Assembly (NCBI GenBank): GCA_022410635.1
Contig: JAJVDF010000029.1
Span: forward strand, 3,104,107-3,168,106
From: Tretioscincus oriximinensis
Taxonomy: Eukaryota; Chordata; Lepidosauria; Squamata; Gymnophthalmidae
DNA: 64,000 nucleotides
Reading direction: 5' to 3'
Position 1 is the first letter of the stretch, and each line of letters begins with the position of its first letter. Below, in pieces: positions 27,401 through 42,400 of the stretch. Both the position numbers and the translations under genes were made by a program. Under the pieces are notes generated by a model. The model was not told the DNA's origin. It saw only the letters and a list, made by a program, of their open reading frames with translations, and did no database searches.

Positions 27401-30400
27401 TTTCCTCCTCCTTTCTTCTTCCTGCCTTCTGGGAAACAGTGGAATACTGCCATGCTGTTTGTACCTACAGTTTTTTTCACAATCATATTTTTTATTTTTC
27501 ACATTCATAAGCTCCAACAAAAAAACCTAGATAAAATAATAACACACACACACACCCAATCCCCCCTCTTGATGTCTGGACACTATGATCCCTGTAATTT
27601 CTTCGTCGGATATATAAGTTACATTCTTTATTTTATATATTCATATCCATCTTTTAATTATTTGCTTTCCAGGAAAATTTAGTTGTCTCATTTTACCGTT
27701 ATTTGTTAGTTGCGGTGACCATATACTAGTATATATTAGTAATCACGTCTTGTACGTTGCCGCTTATTCTTTTCTTATATTCTGTGATTGCATTACTAAT
27801 TAGCATTTCTCAGAGTATTTTATACTATTCTTCAATTTGTAGATTTTTGCAGTGTTTTCCATTTTCTTGCTACAATTGCCTTCGCTGCATATAGCAGCTT
27901 AAGGAGCAGTTGTTCTTAGTCTTTGCTTAAATTGAAAGGTTGTAAATCCTGTGGTATGTAAGTTCTAGGAAAACTTGGTGGTGAGTTCATATAAACTTTG
28001 TGGATTTCTGTTTCTAATTTTGCCCAGAAATCTTGGGTTTTCTCAAATACTATTGCATGTGAAAATAGTGTGGTGTGTTGTCATTTATAGTATTTTCTGT
28101 CAAGGGTCTTGTGTTGGTTCAATTGGAATGAACCAGACCTATGCTACTGTTTGGAGAGTGTTTTATAGTCTGCTGATATCTAGTTCTGGAGGTCTCCAGT
28201 TCTGGAGCAAGAAAACCTTGAGGACATTATTATCTGCCCTCTCCTCAAAAGTCTGTTCTACGGGTTCAGGAATCCTGAGTCTCAAACCTCCTACATACTA
28301 CTACACTCCAAGTTCTCTTCAGGTGTATATTGACATGTGGCCATAAGAATTTGGTCTTTTAGCCAAAGTTCAAACAAGCTATGTCATACCTATTTCTAGG
28401 GCAATTTTAGAACTGTTAGCACAGCCTTGCATCTGAAGAAGTAGACCTGTCTACAAAAGCTTATGCCAACCACTTTTCTCAAGTTAGTCTCAAAGTGCTG
28501 CTAGCTCCTTTGATGGACTGTCTGCTAGACTAACACGGCTATTTCCCTGAAATATTCATATATATTGTCAGTGACACTCTTTTCAAGTCACTACTCTAAG
28601 AAAGGTTTTCCAGTGTTTATGTTAACTGAAGGAGAGACTTATTTGCATACTGCTTTTGCATACTGCTTTACTTAATGGACAAAAAAATACACATACATGT
28701 ATGCTGCACATTAATATTATTAATAATAAGAAAACCTAACACAATCTTTGTATAAGACCAACAAAATCAGAAAAACTATGATAAAATCATAGTTCATCTT
28801 ATTTCAAAGGGAAGACTTACTTAAACTAACGTTGTTCCTTTTCCTAAAATGTACCATTGACTTTTGGAAGTGAAAAATTGCTTTTTGATGGTATAACTCC
28901 CTTGATTTTTATCCATAGAATTCATGGGAACTTTAAAGCAAAACTAGACTTATTTTAGTTCAAGCAGAGAAATAAGCATCCGCAGGGCCATATTTAGGCA
29001 AAATATAGATCCCAGTAGTACTAAGAAAATATTATTATAAAACCCAAAGAAGCTGAGGGAAGAGGGGGAGCAAAGTAAATAAATAAATAAGTAAATTATA
29101 TCCCATAAGCAAAATACAGCCTAAATCCGGCCCTGAGCGTCGGGCATTTTTCACACACCTTGATAGTTGCTGGAGTTGTGTCCACCTGTCCTTGACATCT
29201 TGGTATTTAAGAGAGACTCGAGCTACCAGACTGGGATGAAGACTTGTCAGTTGAGACATGGTCACATCCAACAGCTAGAGTGGCAGAAAAGATTCATAGT
29301 GAGTGAAAAGGAAAGATACTGTTCCACAGATGTGATCTGCACAAAACTGTTCTCTGTTGTCAAGTGCGCTAAATGTTTGACAAGCTATTTGATTTTGCAA
29401 AAAGAAAAGAGTTCTCCGGGATCATACCAAAAGGACATAATGACTGGTTTCTAATGTGACTGTTAGGTCAAATAACAAGGAAACCAAAAGTAAATGAATA
29501 AGAATAGGTATGTTTAGTTAGCTGAGTGACATACTATGATAACTTTTGCATATGTGTCTATAGTGTGCACTACAAAGACCACTCTTGATCTGGAGAAAGT
29601 ATTCCAAACCCTGAATGAGGCAGGCTGGAGTGTCAACCATTCAGTGGCAACTATCCTTGAAACTGAGAAAAACTCCTCAAATTTTAAGTTATAACCAGGG
29701 AAATTTAGCTGCCATTCAACAGATGGACTGTTCCTGATGTCATCTGTGATGTGGGCCTACCATTGAAGCACTCCTATCAGGAGTGGGGATCATATAATCA
29801 CTGGATCTAAGGAAGATTTCCCTTTTCTTTGATATGTGATCATTTGTAGACCTGTAATTCCAGCAAACACTATCAAAATTATAGTTTTGTAAGTCATTAC
29901 AATTCCATCCAAACAAAATTTGTAACTGGTACAAAAAAGACAACAATATTCAACTTACCATGACTTGACTGGCAATATCCCTCACATCCATGTCTGGTTT
30001 GGGTTCAGGTTCTTTCTGCTTTTCCACTACACAAAGGCTCTTCATCTACAACAGATATGATAAGATTAGGTCCTAAGAGACAGGAAACAATACAATATTT
30101 CCTTCCATTCTGCAAACAAACCATTTATAAGACACCAATATTTGTTTTGTCTGTAAATGATACATCAAAATGTCCCTAATATTTTTTTGTGTTTGAAAAG
30201 AAGCTGATTTTATGTTAAGATTTCTTGGCTGCAAGACTCTTTCTAATTCAAATCAGTGACATCACTGTACAGGATTGTTATTTTTTTTAATCATGACCAA
30301 GATATAATTTTGCATAATGTTCATGAAAAGATCTTTCATTTTAAGACAGGACTGCATGTCTTGAATAACATGAAAGGACAACGTCACTGCTTTGTTACTA

Positions 30401-33400
30401 GATTTGTTATTCAGGTCTACAAATACTTGTTCATCAGATATGCACTGAATCTGCATCGTAGATAATCAAAGCTGCACTGTAGATAGCCAAGAGTATCAAT
30501 AAAATGCAGCATATCCCTGCCAAAGAAATGCATGGGTGGATAGTGCAAAATCATATTCTTTGAGATCAACCACCATAAGAAGATAGTGTCTTGAGCGGCA
30601 ATCAAAGTTACCTTTGTATGGATATTCCTAAGGACCATATCTGCTTGCTGGAGGAAGGCTGCTGCTTCCAGAGCTAGCTGCAAGGTCTCATGGTGTTGTT
30701 TTAATGTGCTTTGAAGTCGCAGCCACCTGGGAGAAGAAACGAGAGGAGAGAAAGGAACAGTCAAAACTTAAGAACAGCTAAGCACTTCTAAACTTTCTAG
30801 AATATGGTCTTATGACTCTCCAAGCCCTTTTTGCATCTTCATGCTTTAAAGCACTTTAGTTAATGTGATTTAGCTTGCTGTAGATCAGCTTCAGCCACAA
30901 GTGTTTTTATTAAGCAGACTAATCCACATTAGCTGTGGAACAAGCTAGAATGCAAACTCCAAGCCCTTGTTGTTATACATGATGTCATGGACAGTTACAT
31001 GCTGTATCCAGTTCACTTCAGCAATGTCTTTGGCCCCATCCCCATGTTCTATTTCCTGTGCTTTGGAGGAGAGTTTACCTTCCTTCTGACCCATGGATCC
31101 ATGCATCTCCAGCCATCCATGCACTCTAAAAGCCTCCTCATTTCATGCGATTTCCACAAGCCTCTGAGACATTACCCAGAATAAGGCTCTGTGTGGATAG
31201 GGCCTCCATTTTAAAGTCCCGAAGAAGAATCTCTCCAGAGCTACTTGTAGCAAATTGTAAAGATTTGATTGACAATAGGCAGGGTCGCAGGGAATTCTGG
31301 GGACTGTAGTTAGGAAAGCGAAGTTGTGCGTTCTGGGGCTTCTCATTTGAATGAGACAGCAGCTGAATAGCAAGTGAAATGGGAACAGGTGGCCAATGTG
31401 TTTTGTTTTTTTAAGTGTTTTCAATGCAGAGGAAATGGATAGTTGGGGATGAGCCTTTGAAAGCAGCCTGGAAATTCAGCACTATCTTTCAGGACGGCTC
31501 TGATGTTGCCATCAAAGGCAGCCCAGAAAGCATTCCAGATCTAAGCTGCTGCAATAACTTCATTTCTTCTTCACTGAACATACCTGTTCTACATGCAAAT
31601 GTGCCCCTGCTAATGTTTTTAATGGCATTAACACATACTGTGTTACTTCACATTTGAAATGGATTAATTTCATTCCTAAGTGGACAATGAGGAACAGTGA
31701 GTTCCCTTAAACTGAGTGGAATGTTGAACTCCTAAAATGGCAAATAAGATCAAAACCTGTGTTAGGGAACATAGAAGACGTCCCAGGATGTTATATACAC
31801 AACCCAAAGCACATGTGGGTATACGGTAGCCAAACAACAACCTGCATGCCAAGCAGGAAAGCAACCTCATTGATGCCATGTAGTTACATAGCAATGGTGT
31901 GATCAACCTATCTGCTCTGCGGAGGTATAGTTCCAAGAAGGGCACATCTCTAAGGACCATTTTTGGTGTGATAGACATCCTCTCTTTGAAGCTAGTGTTC
32001 TGAAGGTCCCCTACTCTGAAGGAAGCAATGAACCAAGATGCGTATGAAACAGAAATCTCAGCATTTCAAGTGCAGGAAGCAAGAATTTACGCTCTGAAGT
32101 GCTTGCTTTTCACCACGATCATGACCCTTCCCCCACGAGCTACTTGCCCTGGCTCACATTTTGTTGATGTGCTTTCGCCGAGCCAGTATGCTTCTGCTCT
32201 CGCTTTTGCCCTGCTTCTCTAGCTTGTGAGCCAAGCTGTTCACTTCTTCATGCAGTGCCTGGAACCGCTGCTCCTCCTGGGGTTGAATGAGGGAGGAAAA
32301 GAGGTGGGAAAGAAAGAACATAAATTCACTTTCTATAAAAGCATGATCTCATGAAAATTGGCTGCTGTTGCTAACACCAACTGGGCCTCTGCAGAATTAG
32401 CCTTGTTCTCAGAACTTATTTGGAAAAAGGCTCATGAGCTTCCGATTATACTTAAGCGCCAATAATTTATAGTGCCTTCAGGTGATGGAAATCATTCACA
32501 AACACTAACCTAACGACTCTTGAAACTTGTGTTATTAGTCTCCAGCCACATAAAGGAGGAAAGGCTATAAATACTGTGGAGAAGTACTGCCCAGCAAGTA
32601 CACAGAGAGAAGAATTTCTGCAATGGTTCCATTTCTTTGAGACTACAAACTGTGTTAAACTATTACCTTCATTCGCCATCTGGTCTTCCGGGCATCTTTC
32701 TATTTGAAGGACAATTTAAACAGCCTGGTCATGAATGTATGGAAACTCTGAACTGCCCAGGGATCAGTTTTCCCTCTCAGCCTTGCCAGTGTGAATCAAA
32801 GAAGTGTAAACAAGATATTTTGCACTGGACTGACTGTAAGAGTTGCTGCATTTTATAGTCATATCCAAGATTTTGAACAGCTTAAAGAAGTTTCCTCATG
32901 CTCAGCACTTCCACCCCAAAATTGCTTTCCAATTTCTATCTGAATTGTTTCTCTGAGATAACTTTGTTATCTCAGAGACTGGGATAGTCTCCCATAATAA
33001 AGCTACGCATTCAGGATGTGAGTGTGCCAGGACTTTGTGGTATTCAAACTTTTGTGATCACAAACAGGGAAGGTTTTCCTTCCCCTCTTCCTTAAGAGTT
33101 AAGAGGTGTCACATGAGATAGTGTCCCTTTGTTCCTTTATCTCTTGCCCTATGTATCCTGCTTCTTCAACAACAACTACTACTGTATTCTTACTGTTGCC
33201 ACTATTTACTATTATTATTATCCTAGTTAGTCCCCTCAGCCACATTTGCATGTCTGTTGTTATTTCCTGCATTCAGTTTACCACATATAGTCTGTCCTTG
33301 GCATTTGTTCCCTAGCATCTGAAAAAGTTGACTTCTCTACAAAAGCTCATGTCACCTACCTTTCTGTAGTGATGCTTCTCTAGGGTGCTACCAGCCCCTT

Positions 33401-36400
33401 TGCTAGAATTTCTGGACTAAGATTAACATGGCTATTTCTTTGAACTCTATTGTTATTTAAACCCTCAAGATCCTTGGATTGTGCAATTCTGCACCTTCAA
33501 ATAGTACAATTCTGCTTCTTCAAATATATAGAAGGTTATTGTTTGAGGGATTCCTCCACATTTCTCTTTTGCATTTAGAAGGGGAATACTATCCTTGCTT
33601 CTTGCTCCATATCTAATACTTCCACAAAGGCAGCAATATCCTCGCTGGATATATACCACATAGCAGCCCCATGCACAGAATTGCACATGTATAGATATCC
33701 TTCCCCATAGCATCAGTTCCACAATGTCACTCAACACCTACTGTCTAAGAATATGTGGAATTATGTACCATTGGAAAAAAGGGGGTGGTGTTAGGGAAAG
33801 AGGTAGACATGGGAAAAATGGAGGGAAAGGGAAGAGGCCTTATTCTCCACTGAGAAACCAAAATTTAATTGACAGGATTACATCCAATCACAAAGAGTAT
33901 AAGGAAGAGATGAATGGGAGGAGTGGAGAGTGAAAAAATACTTTAATATTAGGCCAAGACTGAGGAAACTTAAAAGTCATGGACGAAAAAAGTCCATCTG
34001 ATTGAGAACTAAATTACATGGGGGCGATTAAGCCAATAATGATATAGACTCAAAGGCAGATTAAACTATATGGCATAACCTGAATCTAAATCATAAATTA
34101 CCCATCCAACCAGAGTTACCCATAGAATAGCTGTCCAGATTTGCAGATCTACAGCTCCAATTAATCTTCAGATTAGATAGATTGGGGCTCATACTACTGA
34201 ACCTCATTATCATCTAGATTGCCAAAGTTTGATTCTGTTCATGCAGGACAACATTTTTAGCCATATAGAGTGAACACAGTTTTTTTAGAACTATCGAATG
34301 CAATGTCACCTGTTTTAAGTCTAGAATACGCCTGGTAAGTTGAATTTTGTCTGCTTTCTCTTGTAGCAGGGCATCGAGTACTGGTTTATCTTCCTAGAAG
34401 ACCAAATAGAATATATATTATTATATAAACCATAAGAATTTGAATATAATGACTACAATTCATTGATCTGAGCAAATGTTTCAAAGCAAAATTTGACCAG
34501 CTCAGTCTGTGGTGTTTCTGAAAAATCCTGAAAAACCCTAGAAAGATATTGTCAATCACTGCAAAGTTCAGTGAACTAATAGGATTAATGAGAAGGCGGA
34601 TACAAGTGTTAGAATTACTTATCATTGCTACAGGAACTTTTAAGGGGTGCCATACATGCAGTTGTCCACTGAGCCTCCTGGAACCACAGCAGTGGCGATC
34701 TAATATTGTTGTGCCTCCATCTTGCACATTGCACCTCCATGTTCAGTGGTAAAATATGTCCATTGCACACATAATGTCTACCCAAGATGCCTGCCACTTT
34801 GAAAGATATCTACGTTAACAGAAATTAACCCCACCAAACACTTTACACTACAGCTGTAGAAAAGTGACTTGAGGCTGTTCTCGTCATCTTTTTTTGCAAT
34901 ACAAAAAACCTATAGATTTTTTTAAAAAAATATTATGCACCCAAGCAGACTTAGATGGTATCTGGATGGGCTATACATTCCAATTTCATATCATTTTGAA
35001 TTGATCTAAGGTCATTAAGATAATACGAGTTTCAGTTATCAAAGATTCCACAGCTAAAGAGCACACTCCACTTTCTATTCCATGCTAAAGATGAAATCAA
35101 ATCCATCACACTCAAATATTTTCTCCCTTAAATAATCAAATAACATGAGATCAATCATACAGTCAAACCAAGCAGAAATAGTCCATTTGGTTCTATCACT
35201 CTGTTCTCTTACTATCACCATGTTTGTTGCCCATATCCTATTTTTGATTATATACTTCCTCTTCCCTACATATTCATATTCTCCAATTGATTGAAAATTA
35301 TTCATTCCACGCTTGTCCCTTTAGCTCTTGCAGTATAAGCTCCCCAAATTTTCCAACTTTTCCATATTCATAGCACATATGTTGATAATTTACATTTACA
35401 TCATATCCATGCCAAAATCTCTGGTCATATGAGGTAACAGGACTGGGGTTCTGTATCACCTAGTTGCCATTTTCCTTTCAACTTCTTTTTAATTCATATT
35501 TTTGATATCTATCAAAAGTAAGTAACCCTTTCTAAAAGGTTCAGTATATAGATAATTTCTTACCATATACATATTTTCCATATCTTGATCATAATAGGAG
35601 CTGTCCAGGCGCTGAAAAGACACCAGATCACAAGCTGTGTCTCAGCAGCCCTGTCCAGGGTGCTGAAGTGACACTGGTGAAGAAAGAAGAGAAAATCTTT
35701 CTCTGTCCCCAACACTGGCCTTGAGGAGAGATCTTAGCAAACTACCCCAGGGGGCATGTAGTTTTAGGTGTGCGTATGAAGCACATTCTGAGGCACAGTA
35801 CGCTAGAGACGGTTGAATTTTCTACAATGGACTTACCAAATAGTTATATAATTACATTTTAGAATATCCTTTGCATAGGCCTCAAGGAAGTACATAAGTA
35901 AATACAATCTGCATAAAATTAGTAGTAATGAAATCTTTCTAATCCTAGCAGATTGTCAGACTTGATACCATCTCTTCAAGAGCCTAGTGTATCATTTTGG
36001 TGAAGTGGTTAGAGTGCTGAATTCTTATCTGGTAGTCTCCCAGTTTGATTACACACTCCTCCCTGAAGCCAGCTGGGTGATGCTGAGCCAAACACAGTTC
36101 TTTAGAACTCTCTCAGCCTTGCCCACTGCACAGGGAGTCTGCTGTGGAGAAAGCAACAAAAGCTACCATCCTGAGACCTTCAGGTACAGGGAAGCGTATA
36201 AGAAAAAATAAATAGTGCAAGATACTGAAAAATCAGCTTGAATCGCTACTGCTTAGTTATTAACCTGATGCATACCTTCTGTCTGATCCAAGTTTCTAGC
36301 TGTTCAGCTTTCCAATTAAACTCCTGTAGACTCCTGAGTCCACTCACTGCTTTGCTTTGATGCGCTGCCATCTGCTTCAGTAGTTGCCATTGTTCTCGCA

Positions 36401-39400
36401 GGATCTGTAATTGTCTTGTGATTTCTACACTGGATGTTTGGACCATGAGTTGCTCACCCATCTGTGGTATGAATGAGAAAAACATACTGGGCAATGGCTA
36501 GTTTCAGCATGCCATCTTGCTAGTATGTTGATTTTCCACTCTTGGGAGTGTTTTATTTTGGAATATCCTATGCCTTATTCCATAATATCCAATTATAGTG
36601 GAATAAGTCAACTCAAAGCATTCTTTATCAGATCTAGTGTTTTTCTCAAACTGTGGCTCTCCAGGCATTTCTGAACAACATCTCCTAGTACACAATTTCC
36701 ATTGTGCTACTGGGACATGCTGGGAGATGTCATTCATAAACATCTGGAGGATTGCAGCTTGAGATTCCTGCTCTATGAACCCAGGTAGACTTTAAAAGTG
36801 AAGGCAAACAAGAATGTCACTGTCTACATGAATTACACATTTTCACCATAAAAAGGGGAGACTGTGGAACAGAATCCAAATCTGACTTCATACAACTACA
36901 ATCTAAGGAATTCAGGTTCTTTCTGCACTTGGTTTTAACCCAGGTTATATTCCAGAAAGTGCCATCCATGTTCTGTGCAGATTCCTGGGGCCTGCCATTG
37001 TCTGCAAGCATGCAGATGTCAAGCACCTATTGCAGGATATAATCTGGAGTAAGGTCCGGTGCAGAAAGGGACTAGAAGAATGTTAGTGTAGAAAAGGTCA
37101 TCCAAAAGATTTATTTATTTATTTTTATTTATTTAAAGATTTTTACCCCGCCCTTCCCCCCGAAGGTGTCCAGGGCGGCTTACAAAAGTTAAAAATTCAG
37201 ATGTACCTGGTTCAGTTTAATCATGGTGTTCTCAAAGTCTTTCATATCTCTATGTAAAGTTTGTGCCGTCCGTTCCCATTCTTGAATACTGCCACCATCC
37301 TTCAGGTCTCGGAGTTTTGTTTGTACCCAATTCTCAGCCTGAAATATATAAATCAGCATGGAGATAGGAATCAGACAACGGCATGACATTTCAGGTGCAG
37401 TCTTCCTAAATGCGAAGCCAGTCCTTAGAAGCACTGATATGCAAGACAGAAGGTCTGAGCTATGTGAAATCCCAACCTATGCTCAAGCCTTGTGTTGTCC
37501 AAGCTGAAAAGCCAAACAAGAATTACTGCTTTTCAGTGATTAGATGCAAAAAATATCTTCTGTGTTCACCTAGTCGAAGGAAATGAATGCAATACACTTA
37601 GTAAGACAGCAATTTGTCTTGCTTACGGCCCTCACTCATCATAATATAAAGAGTAAAATGGCCAAGGTTCCCTGTTGTGGTGCCCAGTTTAAGAGCATAG
37701 CATTTTCATATGATCCACACCCATATACTAAACAGGGTTGCTGTGAAGCCTGATGATCAAAACAGTGCACAGTCTCTCCTTTGTGGAAATGTTGACATGT
37801 TTTCAAAGAACCACTGCCAAGTTCTAACTGCATGAGACCAGCCCTATTTAGTGCCCCCATCTCTCAAAGAAGTAGGTAGGAACTAAGATTTCTATAGTGT
37901 CACCCGCTTTCCTCAAGCCCTTCATCCTAAAGAGAGGCTGCCAAGGATGACCTCATGGCACAACAACAGCATTTTGCTAGCCAAAGAACCTTGTCTCCTT
38001 CCGTTTGCACGTTCTTCTCACTCTAATAGAGGAAAGACCTTTGGCAATGAAAACACTGCTCTCCCTTCCTTTCTGTTGCTATTTGGGAATGAAGAACAGA
38101 GCGTGGCCTTTCCCTGTCCTGTTCCATGGAGATAACAATGCTTTCTTCCTCTGCCATTTCCCCCGCTTTACCTGTACCATGTCACAGTTGAACTGAGTTG
38201 CAAGAGGACCCCATTTGGAAAATGTGGCCAGCCCTGTGGTATTCTGGATGCTTGGCTTTGGCCCCACGACTCCACTCATTTCTGTGTTTCTAATGCTTTC
38301 CTTCCAAGGTATTCCAGAAATACAGTTGCCAATCTAGGGAAGGAAGGGCAGAAAGGAAAGAGAGATAATAGATAAAGGTATTAATAGCTGCCAGTTCTCA
38401 GTCACGGCCATGTAACTTCCTCTGATGTATGCCCCTGAAAACCAGCTGTGCGAAGGGCTTCTACATGCTGCATCTCTGAGAAATAGAGTACTGGCCAGAT
38501 CCAGCACAGCAGTTCTTCTATTTGCTTGGATTGGCCTGAAACATAGGCTGCATCCACACACGCTGTTTGGAAGAATTTACCTTTTATTCCGGGTGGGCGG
38601 CCGTCTGCACAGATCATGTGGCAGCCGCCATAGGTAGGTGGGAGGAAGGAACTGCCAGCCTATGAGTGGCCAATCGCAGCCTTCCCTCCACCCGGCCAGT
38701 TTTGTAGGGCTCTCCGCTGTTTGGTGGAGGGCCCGACTGAGCAGACCACATTAAAAAAAGCAGCAGGTTTTCGGCGCACAGCATCGTGAGAGCTGAAAAT
38801 AGCTCTCATTAAACCTGCTGCAAGGCAGGTTTCCAGTTGCTGACCACCCACCGTTACGTCTGCAGGAGCCGCTGGAACGCCGCATCTATACAGTCATCAT
38901 TGCTGTGTGTGGATGCAGCCTCTGGCTCTGCACTGAATGTTGTTACACATTATATCCTGGTATAAAGATCTACTGTCTGCATACTGGTAAACATCATGGC
39001 AGACTCTGCCCTGGGCCTGGTATAGTCTGTATTAGCGTGTAGATAACAGGCCCCTGTTCTAGGATATAATCTAAATAAGGCCCTCTGCAGAAAGGATAAA
39101 CGTGGGAGTAGCAGTATTCAGGTGTTGGAATATAAAGTAGCAGTGTAGAACCTTTCTCAACACTCACCCCCACCATTACAGATGAGATACACAGAACAAA
39201 AAATTATGTTTAAGGAATACACAGGGTTTACATTGTTTACAGAATAATAGCGAACAGTAGACATTTTATTTTTAGAAACTCATAGCAAAAATAGCAGCAA
39301 TGTCAGTATGTTCCTTAACATTTCTGAAGTGTTACAGTAAGTAACAGGTACAATTTAAAAGCCCTAGCATCTGTTTAAGCAACAATGAGATTACTACCAC

Positions 39401-42400
39401 TATTATCTAGCAATACCTAGAACATCTCGCAAATGTGGCTTCTGCTTTTTATGGCCTTTTTCAGAGCAGAGGTGGTAGGAGGGACTGCCTGTTGCAACGA
39501 TTTAATCATATACACTAACAGGATTTCTGGCCTGCTAGAGCTTTCCCCAGCTCCTGCCAGGCCTCTAAACAATAACAATAAAAAACCCTGACCTATCAAG
39601 GGCCCATTGTAGGTTGGGCTGCATGTTTCAGGACAGCCTGTGCTGTGCAGTAAGGTCAAAACAGGCAACATTCATACGAGGCGCTGGACACCTGTTTCCT
39701 TTTAATCCTCCTTCAGTCCTGGAGAATGAGCTCAATCTATTTAATTTTAGTCCATTAAAAAAAACCTGAATCAGCTCATTCTTCAGGACTGAAAGAAGAT
39801 TAAAAGTAGATGAGTGACCAAAGCCACAGTGTCCAAAGGCACCTGATGGACCTCAGGAAACTCGGTGACTTCAAGCCAGCCATGCCTACAGCATGAACTT
39901 GCCTGCTCCAGTCCAGAAATAAATAAAACCACCTTTGGTCATTCTTATCTTAGCATCATAATACCAACCACAAAGTCACAATTTCATCTATTTGGCATCT
40001 TTGAAGTTCTACTGACAAACTGCAATGTAACCATCTTTTCCTCCCAAATATTTCCACATTCCCCATTTGCAAACCATAGAGTTACCAGAAAAGGCAGAAT
40101 AAGAATACTGCTTCTCTAATAAGTGTGTCAAAGAGAAACTTTCAGCAGATATTGCAGGCATTATAAGCTTCACCTACTGAATTATCCTCTTTGACAAATC
40201 CATTAAAGATGCAGCACTCCGGGCCTGTTTTTTTTCCTCTGATAACCCTAGATAAGCATCATGACTTACTGTCACAAGCACTATGACTGCAGTTTAGTTA
40301 CTTGGCTTCAGTAATATTCATTGATAATGTAACAGACTGACGCTTCTCCAAGGATACTAGTCTTAAGGTCCGGCAGACATTTCTCAGAGGTGTCCTCTCC
40401 AGAGGAATGGAAAATGGACTTTACACACAGGCATTTGCANAGCTACAAAAGTGACCTGCTGTATTTTTAATGGGTCAAAACCACCTATTTTTAGTTCCTT
40501 TCAAAATCCCCCCATAAGTCTCTTCATCAAAAATGGGGACAAAGAAGTGCTTATTCAGGAGAGGATTTAAGCATATTGTAAAGACACCTTGAATTCTGCC
40601 TCCGGAGCAGGGATGTGGGTTGTTTGAAAGTTCACAAGTGGAACTGTGTAGGCACTGATGTTTAGAATAGAAATGAGGTAGGAACTCTACATTCAGCCTA
40701 AAAACACAGCACTCTAGTTCACACTCAAGGACCCAGAGGGTCATCGGCCTGTGGAAGTTACTTCCAGAAGAGGTGGTAGTAGCTAGCAGCCTGGATTAGA
40801 CAAATTCATGGATACCAAGGGTATAAACAGCTACTAGGGTTGATGCCTNGATACTGTCTCTGAGATGAAACAACATGCAGTATTCCTTAAATGTCATTTG
40901 CAGGGCATCGAGAACAGTTGAAGATTTTGCCTTCCTTTGTTCCAGACTGCCCAGATGCAATGGGTGAGCCACTGTGGGAGACAAAATACTGGACTACATA
41001 GGCTGTGGCCCAATTCAGCAGGGCTCCTCTTATGTTCTTATGTTCTAAGACTGAAACTATTCTTCCTATTGAACAAAACAAATAAGATTTTCATGGAAAC
41101 ATGTGGTTAAATACCATGGAAGGAAATTATGCCTTCCTTAATTCTTTTTTTTTAATCTATCTGACATCAGAACAAACCACAGATCCTTCATTTTATCTGC
41201 TAACAATGAGCCATGTTACTCATGTCTAGTAGTGATCAAGGGATCTCAACAAAGGTTTCATCAATTTTTAAAAATACTAATTGAATTGCATGTTTTCTGA
41301 AATCTACACAGCGATTTTAAAAACTGGTTAAAAAGACAGCTGTTAGCAACATGCAGTACTTCTGAAGCTGAAGACTATGGCTTGATCATTTTCTTTCCAA
41401 TTTCTTGACAAATGTAGTTTCAGGACAATGTCCATATTTCACATCATAGCATAGGAATGTATTACAGATGAGCTACATAACCCATTCTGTATTCAGTCAG
41501 TTTTAGTATCTCGCTATTCATTCAGCAAGCTTGTTTTCTTTGAAATTTCTATGCCCATTCACTATCAATTCATAACAAGCAATATACTTACAATGAACAG
41601 AGATATGACCTTATGACCATAGACAGCATTAACAGATAACATCTTCTGAAAATCTTGTCCTAAGCACTGAAAACTATTAACCAAAATAAGTCCTGATTTA
41701 ATCTCACTTGCAATTACTGCCCTACCACTATTTTCTTCAGGTTCAGGTGAAAGCAATGCCATTTCAGACCTAAGGTTGTTCAGACTTCAGTGCCATCTAA
41801 GGCACAAATATTTGCAACTGTCTATGTGATCCTCATCACATTCTTGATTACTGCAAAGAAAACAAAGTAAAACTATAAGCAGGCATCTTATAAAGGCTGC
41901 AGCCCCTCGGAGAGGGAATCGATTTTCGCACCCATTAAAGGTACAACATTTTATCTCAGGTTTTATGTGATATCCCTATCCTTGATTTCCTACAGACATT
42001 TGACTGCAAACAATCTGATGAATAAGTGACTTTTCTTCTATAGAGAATTAGCTTCTCATTGGATACATCTCAATGCCTGGGGGTAAAAGGACACTAGAAA
42101 CAAATATGAGATTTTTACTTTGCATGATTAATTTAAAAATGAGCTCAGACACTGCTTCTCAAAGACAGTGTATAGACACTTATTTTAAGTAACTCATCAA
42201 ATGGGAGAAATTCTGGATCTCTTCCAACCTTTGTTCTTTTGGTCATTGCTGATGCAATGTTCTGTAACTGATCCAAGACTGCTAAGGTCAGCCAGCTACA
42301 GAAATGGCTTCCCTCCAAATCAGTCTAAGGTCTGGCTATGATGGAGAGCTAAAACTGAAAACTCTGTGTCTTTAATTTTATTGCAGAAGAAGGTCATTAT

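Larger units (their letters stand above)
31680..34309. other. Introns around exon 8
   Basis: Apart from exon 8, the 32,950 hairpin and the 33,315 repeat, no feature was recognised. Confidence 0.5.

Noticed and set aside
27258..27682. Hydrophobic plus-strand frames resembling membrane proteins
   Set aside because: The Phe/Leu/Ser bias comes from T-rich sequence of a probable antisense L1-like fragment.
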